Assembly (NCBI RefSeq): GCF_003148805.1
Contig: NZ_QGGX01000006.1
Span: 235,614 to 299,613 of the forward strand
Origin: Aminobacter sp. AP02
GTDB lineage: Bacteria > Pseudomonadota > Alphaproteobacteria > Rhizobiales > Rhizobiaceae
DNA length: 64,000 nucleotides
Direction of reading: 5' to 3'
Part shown: piece after piece, positions 28,026 through 36,738 of the stretch
Position numbering within the stretch: position 1 is the stretch's first letter
Layout: every line of letters begins with the position of its first letter
Notes under the pieces: model-generated
The model's database searches: none
Told to the model about the DNA's origin: nothing
The model's input: only the letters and a program-made list of their open reading frames with translations
Translations under genes and position numbers: made by a program

Positions 28026-29192
28026 ATGGCCAAGGCAGTCAAGCTTCCGCGGGCGGACCGCTCGATCGAGACCTACGCCCTCTTGGGCACGCCGACCGAG
28101 CGACCGGCAACGCCCCCCGTTTTCAACCGCATCGCCTATGCCGCCGCCCATGTCGTCTCCGATCCGTGGGCCGATGCCACACCCTGGAACAACCCCGCGA
28201 TCGACTGGGATGCGACCATGGCCTTCCGCCATCATCTGTGGTCGCTCGGCTTCCGGATCGCCGAGGCGATGGACACTTCTCAGCGCGGCATGGGGCTCGA
28301 CTGGGCCGGCGCGAAGGAACTGATCCGCCGCTCGCTGGCCCAGGCGCGCACCGTGCCGGGCGCCGACCTCGCCTGCGGCGCAGGTACTGACCAACTCGCC
28401 AAACAGGACGCCAAATCACTCGATGACGTAATTTCCGCCTATGAAGAACAGGTCGGTTTCGTAGAGAAGCATGGCGGCCGTTCGATCTTGATGGCAAGCC
28501 GCGCCCTTGCCCACGTCGCCAAATCGCCCGACGATTACCGTAAGGTCTATGGCCGCATCCTCGGCCAAGCCAGGGACAAGGTCGTCCTGCATTGGCTCGG
28601 CGACATGTTCGATCCCGAACTTAGAGGTTATTGGGGCGGCGACCGCTTCGAGGACACCCTGGAGACGGTGCTCTCCATCATCGCCGACCACAGCAACAAG
28701 ATCGAGGGTATCAAGATTTCGCTGCTCGACCAGGCCTATGAGGTCGAGCTGCGCCGCCGCCTGCCGGAGGGCGTGATCTGCTTCACCGGCGACGACTTCA
28801 ACCATGCCGCCCTGATCGAGGGCGACGGCACCCGCCACAGCCACGCCTTGCTCGGCATCTTCGATGCGGTGGCGCCACAAGCCTCCAAGGCGCTCTCAGC
28901 ACTCGCCCAGGGCGACCTTGCCACCTTCCGCGAAACCATCGAACCTACAGTGCCGCTATCACGCAAGATCTTCGAGGCCCCGACACAATACTACAAGGCC
29001 GGTGTGGTCTTTCTCGCCTGGCTCAACGGCCACCAGAACCATTTCACCATGCCTGCCGGCATGCAGTCGGCACGGGGCGCGCTCCACTATGCCGAGGTGT
29101 TTTGCCTTGCCGACAAGGCCAATGTGCTCGACAAGCCCGACCTTGCAGCCTCGCGCATGACTGCCCTGATGGTACAATACGGGGTTAGTTGA
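28026..29192 (+). CDS. DUF993 protein, DapA-like class I aldolase
   Basis: This 388-residue DUF993 protein is related to dihydrodipicolinate synthase and N-acetylneuraminate lyase. A probable Schiff-base lysine is Lys230 in KIEGIKISLLD, matching the GIKE-type motif of that superfamily, and the following FTGDDFNHAALI matches the usual G-D/E strand. The start ATG at 28026 has GGGGAGG behind it. It is divergent from the LacI operon and carries its own copy of the operator. Inference: it cleaves or forms a keto-acid or ketose intermediate by retro-aldol chemistry. The reaction has not been identified here. Confidence 0.82.
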   Translation: MAKAVKLPRADRSIETYALLGTPTERPATPPVFNRIAYAAAHVVSDPWADATPWNNPAIDWDATMAFRHHLWSLGFRIAEAMDTSQRGMGLDWAGAKELIRRSLAQARTVPGADLACGAGTDQLAKQDAKSLDDVISAYEEQVGFVEKHGGRSILMASRALAHVAKSPDDYRKVYGRILGQARDKVVLHWLGDMFDPELRGYWGGDRFEDTLETVLSIIADHSNKIEGIKISLLDQAYEVELRRRLPEGVICFTGDDFNHAALIEGDGTRHSHALLGIFDAVAPQASKALSALAQGDLATFRETIEPTVPLSRKIFEAPTQYYKAGVVFLAWLNGHQNHFTMPAGMQSARGALHYAEVFCLADKANVLDKPDLAASRMTALMVQYGVS

Positions 29193-29294
29193 CAACTACA
29201 CCTGCCGCACCGCTTCAATCCGCACATACATTCGCGGTTGCTAGTGGAACCAAATTCCGCGTCGCGTGTTTAACTGTCGCTGGGGGCGTTGCCG

Positions 29295-29317
29295 CGCGCG
29301 CGTGACTTACGCGCGCG
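29295..29317. repeat. CG-alternating hairpin upstream of DUF1344 gene
   Basis: CGCGCGCGT-GACTT-ACGCGCGCG is a perfect 9-bp stem about 50 bases before the DUF1344 start. It could terminate DUF993 readthrough poorly or structure the leader. The remaining bases of 29193-29368 show nothing else. Confidence 0.5.
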
Positions 29318-29368
29318 GGCATTCAACGTGGTTCAATGAAGTTGCTGAAACACCAAAGGAGCACTTTT

Positions 29369-29614
29369 ATGAAAAAGTTCGTTCTCGCCTTGGCCGTTGC
29401 TGGCACTCTGTCGTTCCCCGCCTTCGCCGACGCCAACGGCGTGGTAAAGGAATACAACAAGGAAACGCGCGTCATCACGCTGGAAGACGGCACCAGCTGG
29501 ACTATTGACCCCTCTATCGCAATCCCCCCGGAAGTTGCGGCAGGCGCCAAGGTCGATATCCAGACCGACAAGAACGACAACACCAAGGTGGTCAACGTTC
29601 TCATCAATCCATAA
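29369..29614 (+). CDS. DUF1344 small periplasmic protein
   Basis: This 81-residue secreted protein has a Sec signal peptide (MKKFVLALAVAGTLSFPAFA, cut near residue 21). The mature part, VVKEYNKETRVITLEDGTSW, resembles the DUF1344 family of small rhizobial proteins with an OB-like fold. The ATG at 29369 has AAAGGAG seven bases upstream, a near-ideal ribosome binding site. The function is unknown; high expression is plausible from the strong site. Confidence 0.86.
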   Translation: MKKFVLALAVAGTLSFPAFADANGVVKEYNKETRVITLEDGTSWTIDPSIAIPPEVAAGAKVDIQTDKNDNTKVVNVLINP

Positions 29615-29637
29615 TCGGTTGCCGATTGCCAATTGCA

Positions 29638-29668
29638 GGCCACGGGCTCTGTCCGTGGCCTCTCATTT
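29638..29668 (+). terminator. Terminator after DUF1344 gene
   Basis: GGCCACGG (29638-29645) and CCGTGGCC (29653-29660) form a perfect 8-bp stem with a 7-base loop, followed by TCTCATTTG. The T run is weak but the position between converging genes fits. Confidence 0.65.
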
Positions 29669-29722
29669 GACGGTATTCGTTCTAAGTCGCCCTGCAGCAT
29701 CACCGCAGGTTTGCTGTTGTAC

Positions 29723-30787
29723 CTAATGTAGTACCAGCACATCCCCAGAGGAAAAACTGATCTCGGTCTTCTCGCCGACGGCAGGCGGTGGGCTGTTGGG
29801 GCTATTGAAGGTGTCGAGCGAGACCATGTTTGGGCCAATGCCGACACGGACGCGGATGACAGAGCCCAAGAAATGCACGTCAGCAATCTGGCCGGTCAGG
29901 CTTGAATCATTGCCGGCCTTGCGCCCGAGCGCGATGGCCTCGGGACGAAGCGCAAACGACAGCGTGTCACCCGATTTCGACCCGTTGAGTTTGCCCTTGA
30001 GCCCGATCTCTTCGGCATTGATCTTGACCGTGCCGGACGCTGCGTCGCTGATCGTGCCCTCAAGCACATTGAGCGTGCCGACGAAGTTGGCCACGAACTT
30101 AGTCGATGGGCGGTTGTAGATCTCGAACGGCGTGCCGGTCTGGTCGGCGCGTCCTTCGTTCATCACCACGATGCGGTCGGACATCGACAGCGCCTCTTCC
30201 TGGTCGTGGGTGACGAAGATGGTGGTGATGCCCAGCTTCTTCTGGATCGAGCGGATTTCCTCGCGCAGCGAGATGCGCACCTTGGCGTCGAGCGCCGACA
30301 GCGGCTCGTCGAGCAGCAGGAGCTTGGGCTTCGGCGCCAGAGCGCGGGCGAGCGCAATGCGCTGCTGCTGGCCGCCTGACAGCTGGTAGGGATAGCGGTC
30401 GCCGAAATCGGGCAGCTTGATGATGTTGAGCATTTCGGCGACACGCGCCTGGGCTTCGGCCTTGGGCATGCCGGCCACCTTCAGGCCAAAGCCGATATTC
30501 TGCGCCACCGTCAGGTTGGGGAAGAGAGCATAGGCCTGGAACACCATGCCGATGTTGCGCTGGTTGGGCTTGAGACCGGTGACGTCCTTGCCGCCGATCA
30601 TCACCTTGCCTGCCGATGGCTCCTCGAAGCCGGCGACGATGCGCAACATGGTGGTCTTGCCGCAACCTGAAGGTCCGAGGAAAGAGACGAATTCGCCCGC
30701 GCCGACGTCGAGATTGAAATCCTTGACGACGGCGACGTTGCCGAAGGATTTCTTGACGTTCTGGATGGAAAGGAAGGGATCGGCCAT
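29723..30787 (-). CDS. ABC transporter ATPase (PotA/FbpC-type)
   Basis: This 354-residue ATPase belongs to the importer whose genes run 33681 to 29723. Walker A GPSGCGKTT, signature LSGGQQQRIALA, Walker B KLLLLDEPLSALD, H-loop VTHDQEEAL, and a C-terminal TOBE domain are visible. It is of the group that serves polyamines, iron(III), phosphonates or sugar phosphates. The ATG at 30787 is preferred; a TTG at 30808 overlaps the permease stop. Confidence 0.92.
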   Translation of the reverse strand: MADPFLSIQNVKKSFGNVAVVKDFNLDVGAGEFVSFLGPSGCGKTTMLRIVAGFEEPSAGKVMIGGKDVTGLKPNQRNIGMVFQAYALFPNLTVAQNIGFGLKVAGMPKAEAQARVAEMLNIIKLPDFGDRYPYQLSGGQQQRIALARALAPKPKLLLLDEPLSALDAKVRISLREEIRSIQKKLGITTIFVTHDQEEALSMSDRIVVMNEGRADQTGTPFEIYNRPSTKFVANFVGTLNVLEGTISDAASGTVKINAEEIGLKGKLNGSKSGDTLSFALRPEAIALGRKAGNDSSLTGQIADVHFLGSVIRVRVGIGPNMVSLDTFNSPNSPPPAVGEKTEISFSSGDVLVLH

Positions 30788-30804
30788 TGGCTTTTGCTCT
30801 TTTT

Positions 30805-31596
30805 TCAATTCGGGCGATTTGCCGACTTCGGCGCGAAACGTGCGAGGACCTGGATTACCGACATGCAGCCCCAGGTGATGGCGAAGGCGATGACAGCCAG
30901 TGCCGCCGGCTCATAGGCACGATTGGCGCCGATGTTCTGGAGGTACGGACCGAAGGCCGGACGATTGAGCAAGCTCGCCAGGGTGAACTCGCCGATGACG
31001 ATGGCAAAGGTCAGGAAGGCGCCCGACAATACGGCGATCAGCACGTTGGGCAGGATGACCCGAGCGATGATGGTTATCCAGCCCGCACCCAGGATCTGCG
31101 CGGCTTCGGTCAGCGTGCGCACATCGATGGTGCGCAGGCCGGTGTCGACGGCGCGGTACATGTAGGGCAGCGCCAGCGTCGCATAGCCGATCACCAACAG
31201 CGCATCGGTGCCGCGTGCTGAACCGAGGAACGGCAATGGCGAGTTCGAGCCATACATCCTGATGTAGCCGAAGACGATGACGATGGCCGGGATGACCAGC
31301 GGCAATAGCGTGATGAACTCGACGATGGGCCTCAGCTGCGGCATGCGCAGCCTGATCCAGTAGGCTGTCGGCACGACAAGCAACACGCCGAGGATAATGG
31401 TAAACACCGCCACCGTTACCGAATAGGCGAAAGTCTCCTGAAAGCGGGCGTCGCCGAGCACGACGCGATAGGCGTCGAAGGAGTATTCGCCGCGCCGCAT
31501 GCGCAGCGAGAACTCGAAGGTCGCGATCAGCGGGATGAAGAAATAGGCGGTACCGAGGGCAAAGACGAGCCATGCCCAGAAGCGACCGGTCTTCAT
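30805..31596 (-). CDS. ABC transporter permease (PotC-like)
   Basis: This 263-residue inner-membrane permease has about six helices, the first around WAWLVFALGTAYFFIPLIATF. The EAA loop is TLTEAAQILGAGWITII. The ATG at 31596 has GAGAGG eight bases upstream and overlaps the previous gene as ATGA, so it is preferred over the GTG at 31605. It pairs with the PotB-like permease directly upstream. Confidence 0.9.
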   Translation of the reverse strand: MKTGRFWAWLVFALGTAYFFIPLIATFEFSLRMRRGEYSFDAYRVVLGDARFQETFAYSVTVAVFTIILGVLLVVPTAYWIRLRMPQLRPIVEFITLLPLVIPAIVIVFGYIRMYGSNSPLPFLGSARGTDALLVIGYATLALPYMYRAVDTGLRTIDVRTLTEAAQILGAGWITIIARVILPNVLIAVLSGAFLTFAIVIGEFTLASLLNRPAFGPYLQNIGANRAYEPAALAVIAFAITWGCMSVIQVLARFAPKSANRPN

Positions 31597-32510
31597 TTGA
31601 GCCACCTCTCGCTGCGGGTACGGAACCAGATGTAGAAGATGTTGGCGAGACCGGTGACCACGATCATGCCGAAGGCTAGCGCATAGCCGAGATGCGGATT
31701 GTGCAGCACGTCACCGCGGATCTGCGCATAGAGCTTGATCGGCACGATATTGAGCGATGAGCCTGTGAAGGCATAGGCAGTGGCGATGGCGCCAAAGGAA
31801 TTGGCAAACAGCAAGATGACGGTGCCGAGGAAGCTTGGCCACAGCACCGGGATGACGACCATGCGCCAATATTGCCAGGTGGTGGCACCAAGGGTCGCTG
31901 CCGCCTCGCCCCACTCGCGCTTGAGCCCGTCGATCGCCGGCGTGATGATGACGATCATCAGCGGGATCTGGAAAAAGAGATAAACGACGATCAGCCCCCA
32001 CGAGCTGAGCACGTTGAAGCCCATCGCGTAGATGTTGATGCCGAAGGCATCGCGCAAGATGACTGTCACGAGCCCGAGGCGGCCGAGCGTGGCCAGGAAG
32101 GCGAAGGCCAGCGGCACGCCAGCAAAGTTTGAGGCGACGCCGGAAAACGTCATGGTCGACGAGCGCACCCATCTGGGCAGCCCGCCGCGCACGATGGCAA
32201 TCGCCATGGCGAGGCCGACGAAAGCGCCGATGGTGGCCGACCAGAAGCTGATCTTGATCGACACCCAATAGGCGTCGCGGATCGAAGCGTCGAGGAACAA
32301 CTGGCGGATGTTTGCGAGCGTGAACTCGCCCTGGTCGTTCTGGAATGCGCCGACGACGAGATAGAGCGTCGGCAGGATCAGGAACATCAATGCGAATATG
32401 AAGAACGGAGCAACGCCGAGCCAATGGGTCGGCAGCCGGAAGCCGCTTTGCGCGTCAGGTGGTGCGGAGCGCGCGGCATCAGCCGTGGTGGTTATGCTGG
32501 CTTGGGTCAT
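31593..32510 (-). CDS. ABC transporter permease (PotB-like)
   Basis: This 305-residue permease has a short cytoplasmic N-terminus (about 30 residues) and then six helices beginning near WLGVAPFFIFALMFLILPTLY. The EAA-type loop is REWGEAAATLGATTWQYW. It is the first permease after the binding protein, 65 bases downstream of it. The next permease overlaps its stop codon. Confidence 0.9.
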   Translation of the reverse strand: MTQASITTTADAARSAPPDAQSGFRLPTHWLGVAPFFIFALMFLILPTLYLVVGAFQNDQGEFTLANIRQLFLDASIRDAYWVSIKISFWSATIGAFVGLAMAIAIVRGGLPRWVRSSTMTFSGVASNFAGVPLAFAFLATLGRLGLVTVILRDAFGINIYAMGFNVLSSWGLIVVYLFFQIPLMIVIITPAIDGLKREWGEAAATLGATTWQYWRMVVIPVLWPSFLGTVILLFANSFGAIATAYAFTGSSLNIVPIKLYAQIRGDVLHNPHLGYALAFGMIVVTGLANIFYIWFRTRSERWLK

Positions 32511-32574
32511 TCGTGCGCCGTCTTGAGAGAAATTACGGGCGGCCGCGAGGCCGCCCGCGTCGATAGGAATTCAA

Positions 32575-33681
32575 TTACTGGACGTTGGCGCCAACAACCG
32601 CATCCCACTGCTTGGTGATCGCTTCCTTGGCCTTGGCCTGGTCGTCGAGCGTCGGGAATACGGCTTTTTCATAGGCAGCGGCCGGCGGCAGCTTGTCGAG
32701 CATTTCCTGCGGGATCTTGCCGTTCTTGGCGAGATCGTTGAAGCGGATCGGGTGGCAATAGCCCTTCAGCCAGCCGAGCTGACCTTCGTCGGAATAGAGA
32801 TACTCCATCCACAGCTTGGCTGCGTTCGGGTGCGGCGCATAGGCGCTGATCGCCTGAACGTAGACACCGGCAACGACGCCCGACTTCGGCACGACGACTT
32901 CGACCGGCGGGTTGCCATTGAGCGTGTCGCGGCCAGCAAGGGCGTTGTAGTCCCAGGTGATCAGGATCGGGGTCTGGCCCTGCGCGAGGGTTGCCGACTT
33001 GCCGATGACCGGCACGAAGTTGCCCTTGGCGTTCAGTTCCTTGAAGAAGGCGAGGCCCTTTTCGGCGGCCGAAGCTGCGTCGGTGGCACCTGCGCCGAGG
33101 CCGGCAGCATAGACGCCCTGGATTGCCTGGTTGGACGCGCGTGGGTCACCCGCGAGAGCAACCGAGTTCTTGTACTCGTCCTTGAGCAGGTCAGCCCAGT
33201 CCTGCGGCGCGTTCGGCACGAGGTCCTTGTTCACTTCGAACGAAAGAACGCCGTAATAGTCGCCGTACCAGAAGCCGTCGGCGTCCTTGGCGGTGTCGGG
33301 GATCGAATCCCAGGTCGACACCTTGTAAGGCTGGATCAGGCCATCGGCCTTCGCCTGCGGGCCATAGGAAAGGCCGACGTCGATGACGTCAGGCGCCTGC
33401 GGACCCTTGTTGTCCTTGTTGGCCTTGATCGCCTCGATCTCATCGCTCGAACCCGCGTCGGGGTTCAGTTCGTTGACAGTGATCTCGGGATACTTCTTCT
33501 TGAAGCCATCGATGACTGCGCCATAGCCGCACCAGTCATGCGGCAAGGCGATGGTGGTGAGCTGGCCTTCCGCCTTGGCGGCAGCCTCGAGCGCAGCCAG
33601 ATCCTGCGCGGAAACGATCGCGGTCGTCACCATCAGCGACGCTGCGGTAAGGGAAAGCACTTTCCCTGTAAGCTTGAACAT
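32575..33681 (-). CDS. Periplasmic solute-binding protein of PotA-type ABC importer
   Basis: This 368-residue binding protein has a Sec signal (MFKLTGKVLSLTAASLMVTT, cut after VSA near residue 25). The mature protein begins QDLAALEAAAKAEGQLTTIA, typical of family-1 binding proteins once annotated as iron(III) or putrescine binders; some relatives carry sugar phosphates or phosphonates. The ligand is unknown. GGAGAGG precedes the ATG. The upstream gap holds repeats that may regulate it. The adjacent amine island makes a nitrogenous or phospho-amine ligand attractive, but that is inference. Confidence 0.9.
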   Translation of the reverse strand: MFKLTGKVLSLTAASLMVTTAIVSAQDLAALEAAAKAEGQLTTIALPHDWCGYGAVIDGFKKKYPEITVNELNPDAGSSDEIEAIKANKDNKGPQAPDVIDVGLSYGPQAKADGLIQPYKVSTWDSIPDTAKDADGFWYGDYYGVLSFEVNKDLVPNAPQDWADLLKDEYKNSVALAGDPRASNQAIQGVYAAGLGAGATDAASAAEKGLAFFKELNAKGNFVPVIGKSATLAQGQTPILITWDYNALAGRDTLNGNPPVEVVVPKSGVVAGVYVQAISAYAPHPNAAKLWMEYLYSDEGQLGWLKGYCHPIRFNDLAKNGKIPQEMLDKLPPAAAYEKAVFPTLDDQAKAKEAITKQWDAVVGANVQ

Positions 33682-33730
33682 GTTGTCCTCTCCGTTGAAC
33701 TGACGCCCTGAGACGCCTGCGATGCGGTAT

Positions 33731-33770
33731 CGGCTTCATGTGACAATCGCATGAAGGTTATATGAAGCCG
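33731..33770. promoter_or_regulatory. Inverted repeat plus 11-bp-spaced repeats upstream of the ABC operon
   Basis: CGGCTTCAT (33731-33739) and ATGAAGCCG (33762-33770) are perfect inverted repeats. On the minus strand three six-base units CTTCAT, CTTCAT and TGTCAC start 11 bases apart, one helical turn, similar in spacing to Pho boxes. The site is 50-90 bases upstream of the binding-protein start. The rest of 33682-33920 has no gene. Confidence 0.5.
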
Positions 33771-33920
33771 GCGCGCGCAGTGGAAAAAAGTTAACTACTT
33801 TTAATCGGTTGTCGCAATCGTCGCCGTTGTTTACCGGCTAATTAAATTGCGGAAGCCTCCCCAAGCCCTCCCCTCTATTTTGCCGACTATACAAGTCGGG
33901 TTCGCGTTCCAGCACTAGTC

Positions 33921-35093
33921 TCAAACCGCCCCTTCGATGGCGTTTTCAAGCAAGCCCAGTGCTGCTTTCTTCGTGAGCTTGATCGGATTGCCGCCGGCAG
34001 TCGGATCGACCACCGCCATGTCAGCGATCAGGGTCTTGCGCTTCTTGTCCATGTCGAGACCCTTGATGAGCCCGGGTAGCGCGTGCGGCACCTTGAGTTC
34101 CTTGCGCAGCTTGATCACCGCCTTGGCGAAACCGTCGAAACCGCCCTTGATGCCGCAATAGGCAGCCAGCCGGACGATCTTGTCTTCAATCGCATCGCGG
34201 TTGAAGGCCAGCACGTAAGGCATGAAGACGGCATTGGTCATGCCGTGATGGGTGTCGTAGAGGCCGCCGATCGGGTGCGACAGGGAATGGATGGCGCCGA
34301 GACCCTTCTGGAATGCGGTCGCGCCCATCGCTGCGGCAGCCATCATGTTGGCACGCGCGGTCAGATCCTTGCCGTTGGCATAGGCCTTGGGCAGGTTTTC
34401 AAAGACCAGCCGCACGCCTTCGACGCCGATACCGTCTGCCATTGGATGAAACCCGGGCGCGCAATACGCCTCCAGGCAGTGCGCCAGCGCATCCATGCCG
34501 GTGCCCGCGGTGATGAACTGCGGCATGCCCACCGAAAGTTCCGGATCGGCAATAACGATGGCAGGCAGGATCTTCGGATGGAAGATGACCTTCTTGGTAT
34601 GCGTCGCCTCATGCGTCAGAACGCTGGCGCGGCCGACCTCCGATCCGGTGCCGGCGGTAGTCGGCACCGCGATGATCGGGGCAATGGCGTCGGAATTGGC
34701 GCGCGTCCACCAGTCGCCGATATCCTCGAAATCCCACACCGGCAGTGTCTGGCCGGCCTGGAAGGCGATCAGCTTGCCAAGGTCGAGCGCCGAGCCGCCG
34801 CCGAAAGCGACGACGCCATCATGCTTGCCCTTCTTGAATGCTGCGATGCCAGCAGTGAGGTTGGACTCGACCGGGTTCGGGCGAACATCGGAGAAGACGG
34901 CGTAAGGCACTTTGGCGTCGTCGAGAATTTTCAGCGTCGAGGCAACGACCGGCAGTTTGGCGAGGCCCGGATCGGTGACGAACAACGGCTTCTTGATGCC
35001 GGTAGCTGCAAGCGCGTCGGGCAGCTCGGAGATGCGGCCTGCACCGAAGCGGACCGTGGTCGGGTAATTCCACTTGGAAACGAGTTTGGACAT
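33921..35093 (-). CDS. Iron-containing (group III) alcohol dehydrogenase
   Basis: This 390-residue iron-dependent NAD(P) alcohol dehydrogenase interconverts an alcohol and an aldehyde. The NAD-binding GGGSALDLGK is near residue 100 and PTTAGTGSEVG near 150. The metal-binding Asp/His set is in GMDALAHCLEAYCAPG and HSLSHPIGGLYDTHHG. It lies downstream of a gamma-glutamyl ligase and aldehyde dehydrogenase, so a hydroxyl-bearing gamma-glutamylated amine is a possible substrate. A palindromic repeat separates it from the aldehyde dehydrogenase gene. Confidence 0.91.
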   Translation of the reverse strand: MSKLVSKWNYPTTVRFGAGRISELPDALAATGIKKPLFVTDPGLAKLPVVASTLKILDDAKVPYAVFSDVRPNPVESNLTAGIAAFKKGKHDGVVAFGGGSALDLGKLIAFQAGQTLPVWDFEDIGDWWTRANSDAIAPIIAVPTTAGTGSEVGRASVLTHEATHTKKVIFHPKILPAIVIADPELSVGMPQFITAGTGMDALAHCLEAYCAPGFHPMADGIGVEGVRLVFENLPKAYANGKDLTARANMMAAAAMGATAFQKGLGAIHSLSHPIGGLYDTHHGMTNAVFMPYVLAFNRDAIEDKIVRLAAYCGIKGGFDGFAKAVIKLRKELKVPHALPGLIKGLDMDKKRKTLIADMAVVDPTAGGNPIKLTKKAALGLLENAIEGAV

Positions 35094-35117
35094 TTTTTCT
35101 TTCCAGAAGTTAGAGGC

Positions 35118-35256
35118 ACCCCCACTCCGTCCCGGCTTCGCCGGTCCACCTCTCCCCCTGCCCGGGGGAGAGGAAGAGCGCGAAACCTCGACCGGCGTTT
35201 CCTCTACCCCGTCGATCGGGGGAGAGGTGCCGAGCGTAGCGAGGCGGAGTGGGGGT
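35118..35256. repeat. Palindromic intergenic repeat element, about 139 bp
   Basis: Outer arms ACCCCCACTCCG (35118-35129) and CGGAGTGGGGGT (35245-35256) are perfect inverted repeats. Internal arms (CCACCTCTCCCC-type and GGGGAGAGGTG-type) continue the palindrome. This sequence style, with GGCTTCGCC and GAGCGTAGCGAGG, is common in dispersed rhizobial intergenic elements. It fills the gap between two co-directional dehydrogenase genes and can fold as mRNA structure. Confidence 0.75.
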
Positions 35257-35274
35257 CGAAGACATTGTCGCGAC

Positions 35275-36663
35275 CTAGATCTTCTCGCGCAGGTGATAGG
35301 ACTTCGGCCGGGTCAGGTTGTCGTAGCCGATCTGCGACAGGGCTGCGCCCTTGCCGGTGTCCTTGACGCCGGTCCAGACAAGCGCGGGATCGAGATAGTC
35401 GCAGCGGTTCATGAACACCGTGCCGGTCTCGACGCGGTCGCCGATCGAAATGGCGTGCTCGGTGTCAGAGGTCCAGATCGAAGCGGTAAGGCCGTAGGGG
35501 CTGTCGTTCATCAAGGCGATCGCCTCCTCGTCGTTGCGCACCTTCATGATGCCGACGATCGGGCCGAAGCTTTCCTCACGCATGACACTCATCTGGTGGT
35601 CGACATTGGTCAGCACCTCGGCCGGCAGATAGGGCGAGCCCGCCTTGTCCTGGGGGTCCTTGGTGTTCATATGCGCGACCGCGCCCTTGCGCAGGGCTTC
35701 CGCCTTCTGCTCGCGGATGAAGTCGGCAAAACGCGCCTGCGCCATCGGCCCCATGGTGGTTGCCTGCTCCAGCGGGTTGCCGAGCACATAGCTGTTGGTC
35801 TCGGCGATGAAGCCCTCGACGAACTGGTCGTAGATCTTCTCGTGGACGTAGACACGCTCGATGCCGCAGCAGCACTGGCCCGAATTGAAGAACGCGCCTT
35901 CGACGAGGTTGGCGACAGCGTGGTCGAGCTTGGCGTCGGCCAGCACATAGGCCGGGTCCTTGCCGCCAAGTTCGAGGCCGAGCGTCATGAAGGTGCCTGC
36001 CGCGGCCTTCTCGATGGCGCGGCCGCCAGCAACTGAACCGGTGAAGTTGACGTGGTCGATCTTGCCCGAGCCGAGCAGCTTCTCGGTCTGGGCGTGGTTG
36101 AGCACCAGATTCTGGAAGACGTACTTGGGCAGACCGGCGACTTCAAATGCCTTGGCAAAGCGCTCGCCGACGAGCAGCGTCTGCGCGGCATGCTTGAGGA
36201 TGACAGTCGAGCCGGCGATCAGCGCTGGAACGATGGTGTTGACGGCGGTGAGGTAGGGATAGTTCCACGGCGCAATGACCATGACCACGCCGAGCGGGTC
36301 CTTCTTCACATAGCGGCGGAAACCATCCTTGGGATTGGACGCCGGGACAGGCGCGAGCGCGCTCTCTGCGATCTCGACCATGTACTGGGTGCGTTCCTTG
36401 ACACCGCCGAACTCGCCGCCGTAGCGGGTCGGCCGGCCCATCTGCCAGGCCAGTTCCGGCACGATCTCGTCGCTCATGGCAACGAGTGCCTCGAGCATCT
36501 TGAGCATGTAGTTGGCGCGCTCGGCGACAGGCACCCTGGCCCATTCGGCTTGCGCTGCGCGGGCACGTTCCACGGCTGCGTTGACCGCCTGGTCGCTGGC
36601 AACGGGGCGCTCGACGTAAATCGAGCCATCGACGGGGGATTTGAGTTTGACCGTTTCGGTCAT
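35275..36663 (-). CDS. Aldehyde dehydrogenase (succinate-semialdehyde/PuuC-like)
   Basis: This 462-residue NAD(P) aldehyde dehydrogenase oxidises an aldehyde to its acid. The oxyanion Asn is in APWNYPYL, the base Glu in LELGGKDPAY, and the nucleophile Cys in SGQCCCGIERV near residue 268, giving an unusual three-Cys run. It is 75 bases after the ligase gene, with a small hairpin in between. In a gamma-glutamylation route it would oxidise the gamma-glutamyl aldehyde. Confidence 0.91.
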   Translation of the reverse strand: MTETVKLKSPVDGSIYVERPVASDQAVNAAVERARAAQAEWARVPVAERANYMLKMLEALVAMSDEIVPELAWQMGRPTRYGGEFGGVKERTQYMVEIAESALAPVPASNPKDGFRRYVKKDPLGVVMVIAPWNYPYLTAVNTIVPALIAGSTVILKHAAQTLLVGERFAKAFEVAGLPKYVFQNLVLNHAQTEKLLGSGKIDHVNFTGSVAGGRAIEKAAAGTFMTLGLELGGKDPAYVLADAKLDHAVANLVEGAFFNSGQCCCGIERVYVHEKIYDQFVEGFIAETNSYVLGNPLEQATTMGPMAQARFADFIREQKAEALRKGAVAHMNTKDPQDKAGSPYLPAEVLTNVDHQMSVMREESFGPIVGIMKVRNDEEAIALMNDSPYGLTASIWTSDTEHAISIGDRVETGTVFMNRCDYLDPALVWTGVKDTGKGAALSQIGYDNLTRPKSYHLREKI

Positions 36664-36738
36664 TTTGTTGTCCTTCCAAGTTCAACACTCCCCTCCGTCC
36701 GGCAGGGCGGAGGAGAGCCATAATAATTGTTGGTGACT

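Noticed and set aside
32575..33681. Calling the binding protein iron(III)- or putrescine-specific
   Set aside because: The family is broad and no ligand residues could be assigned from sequence alone.
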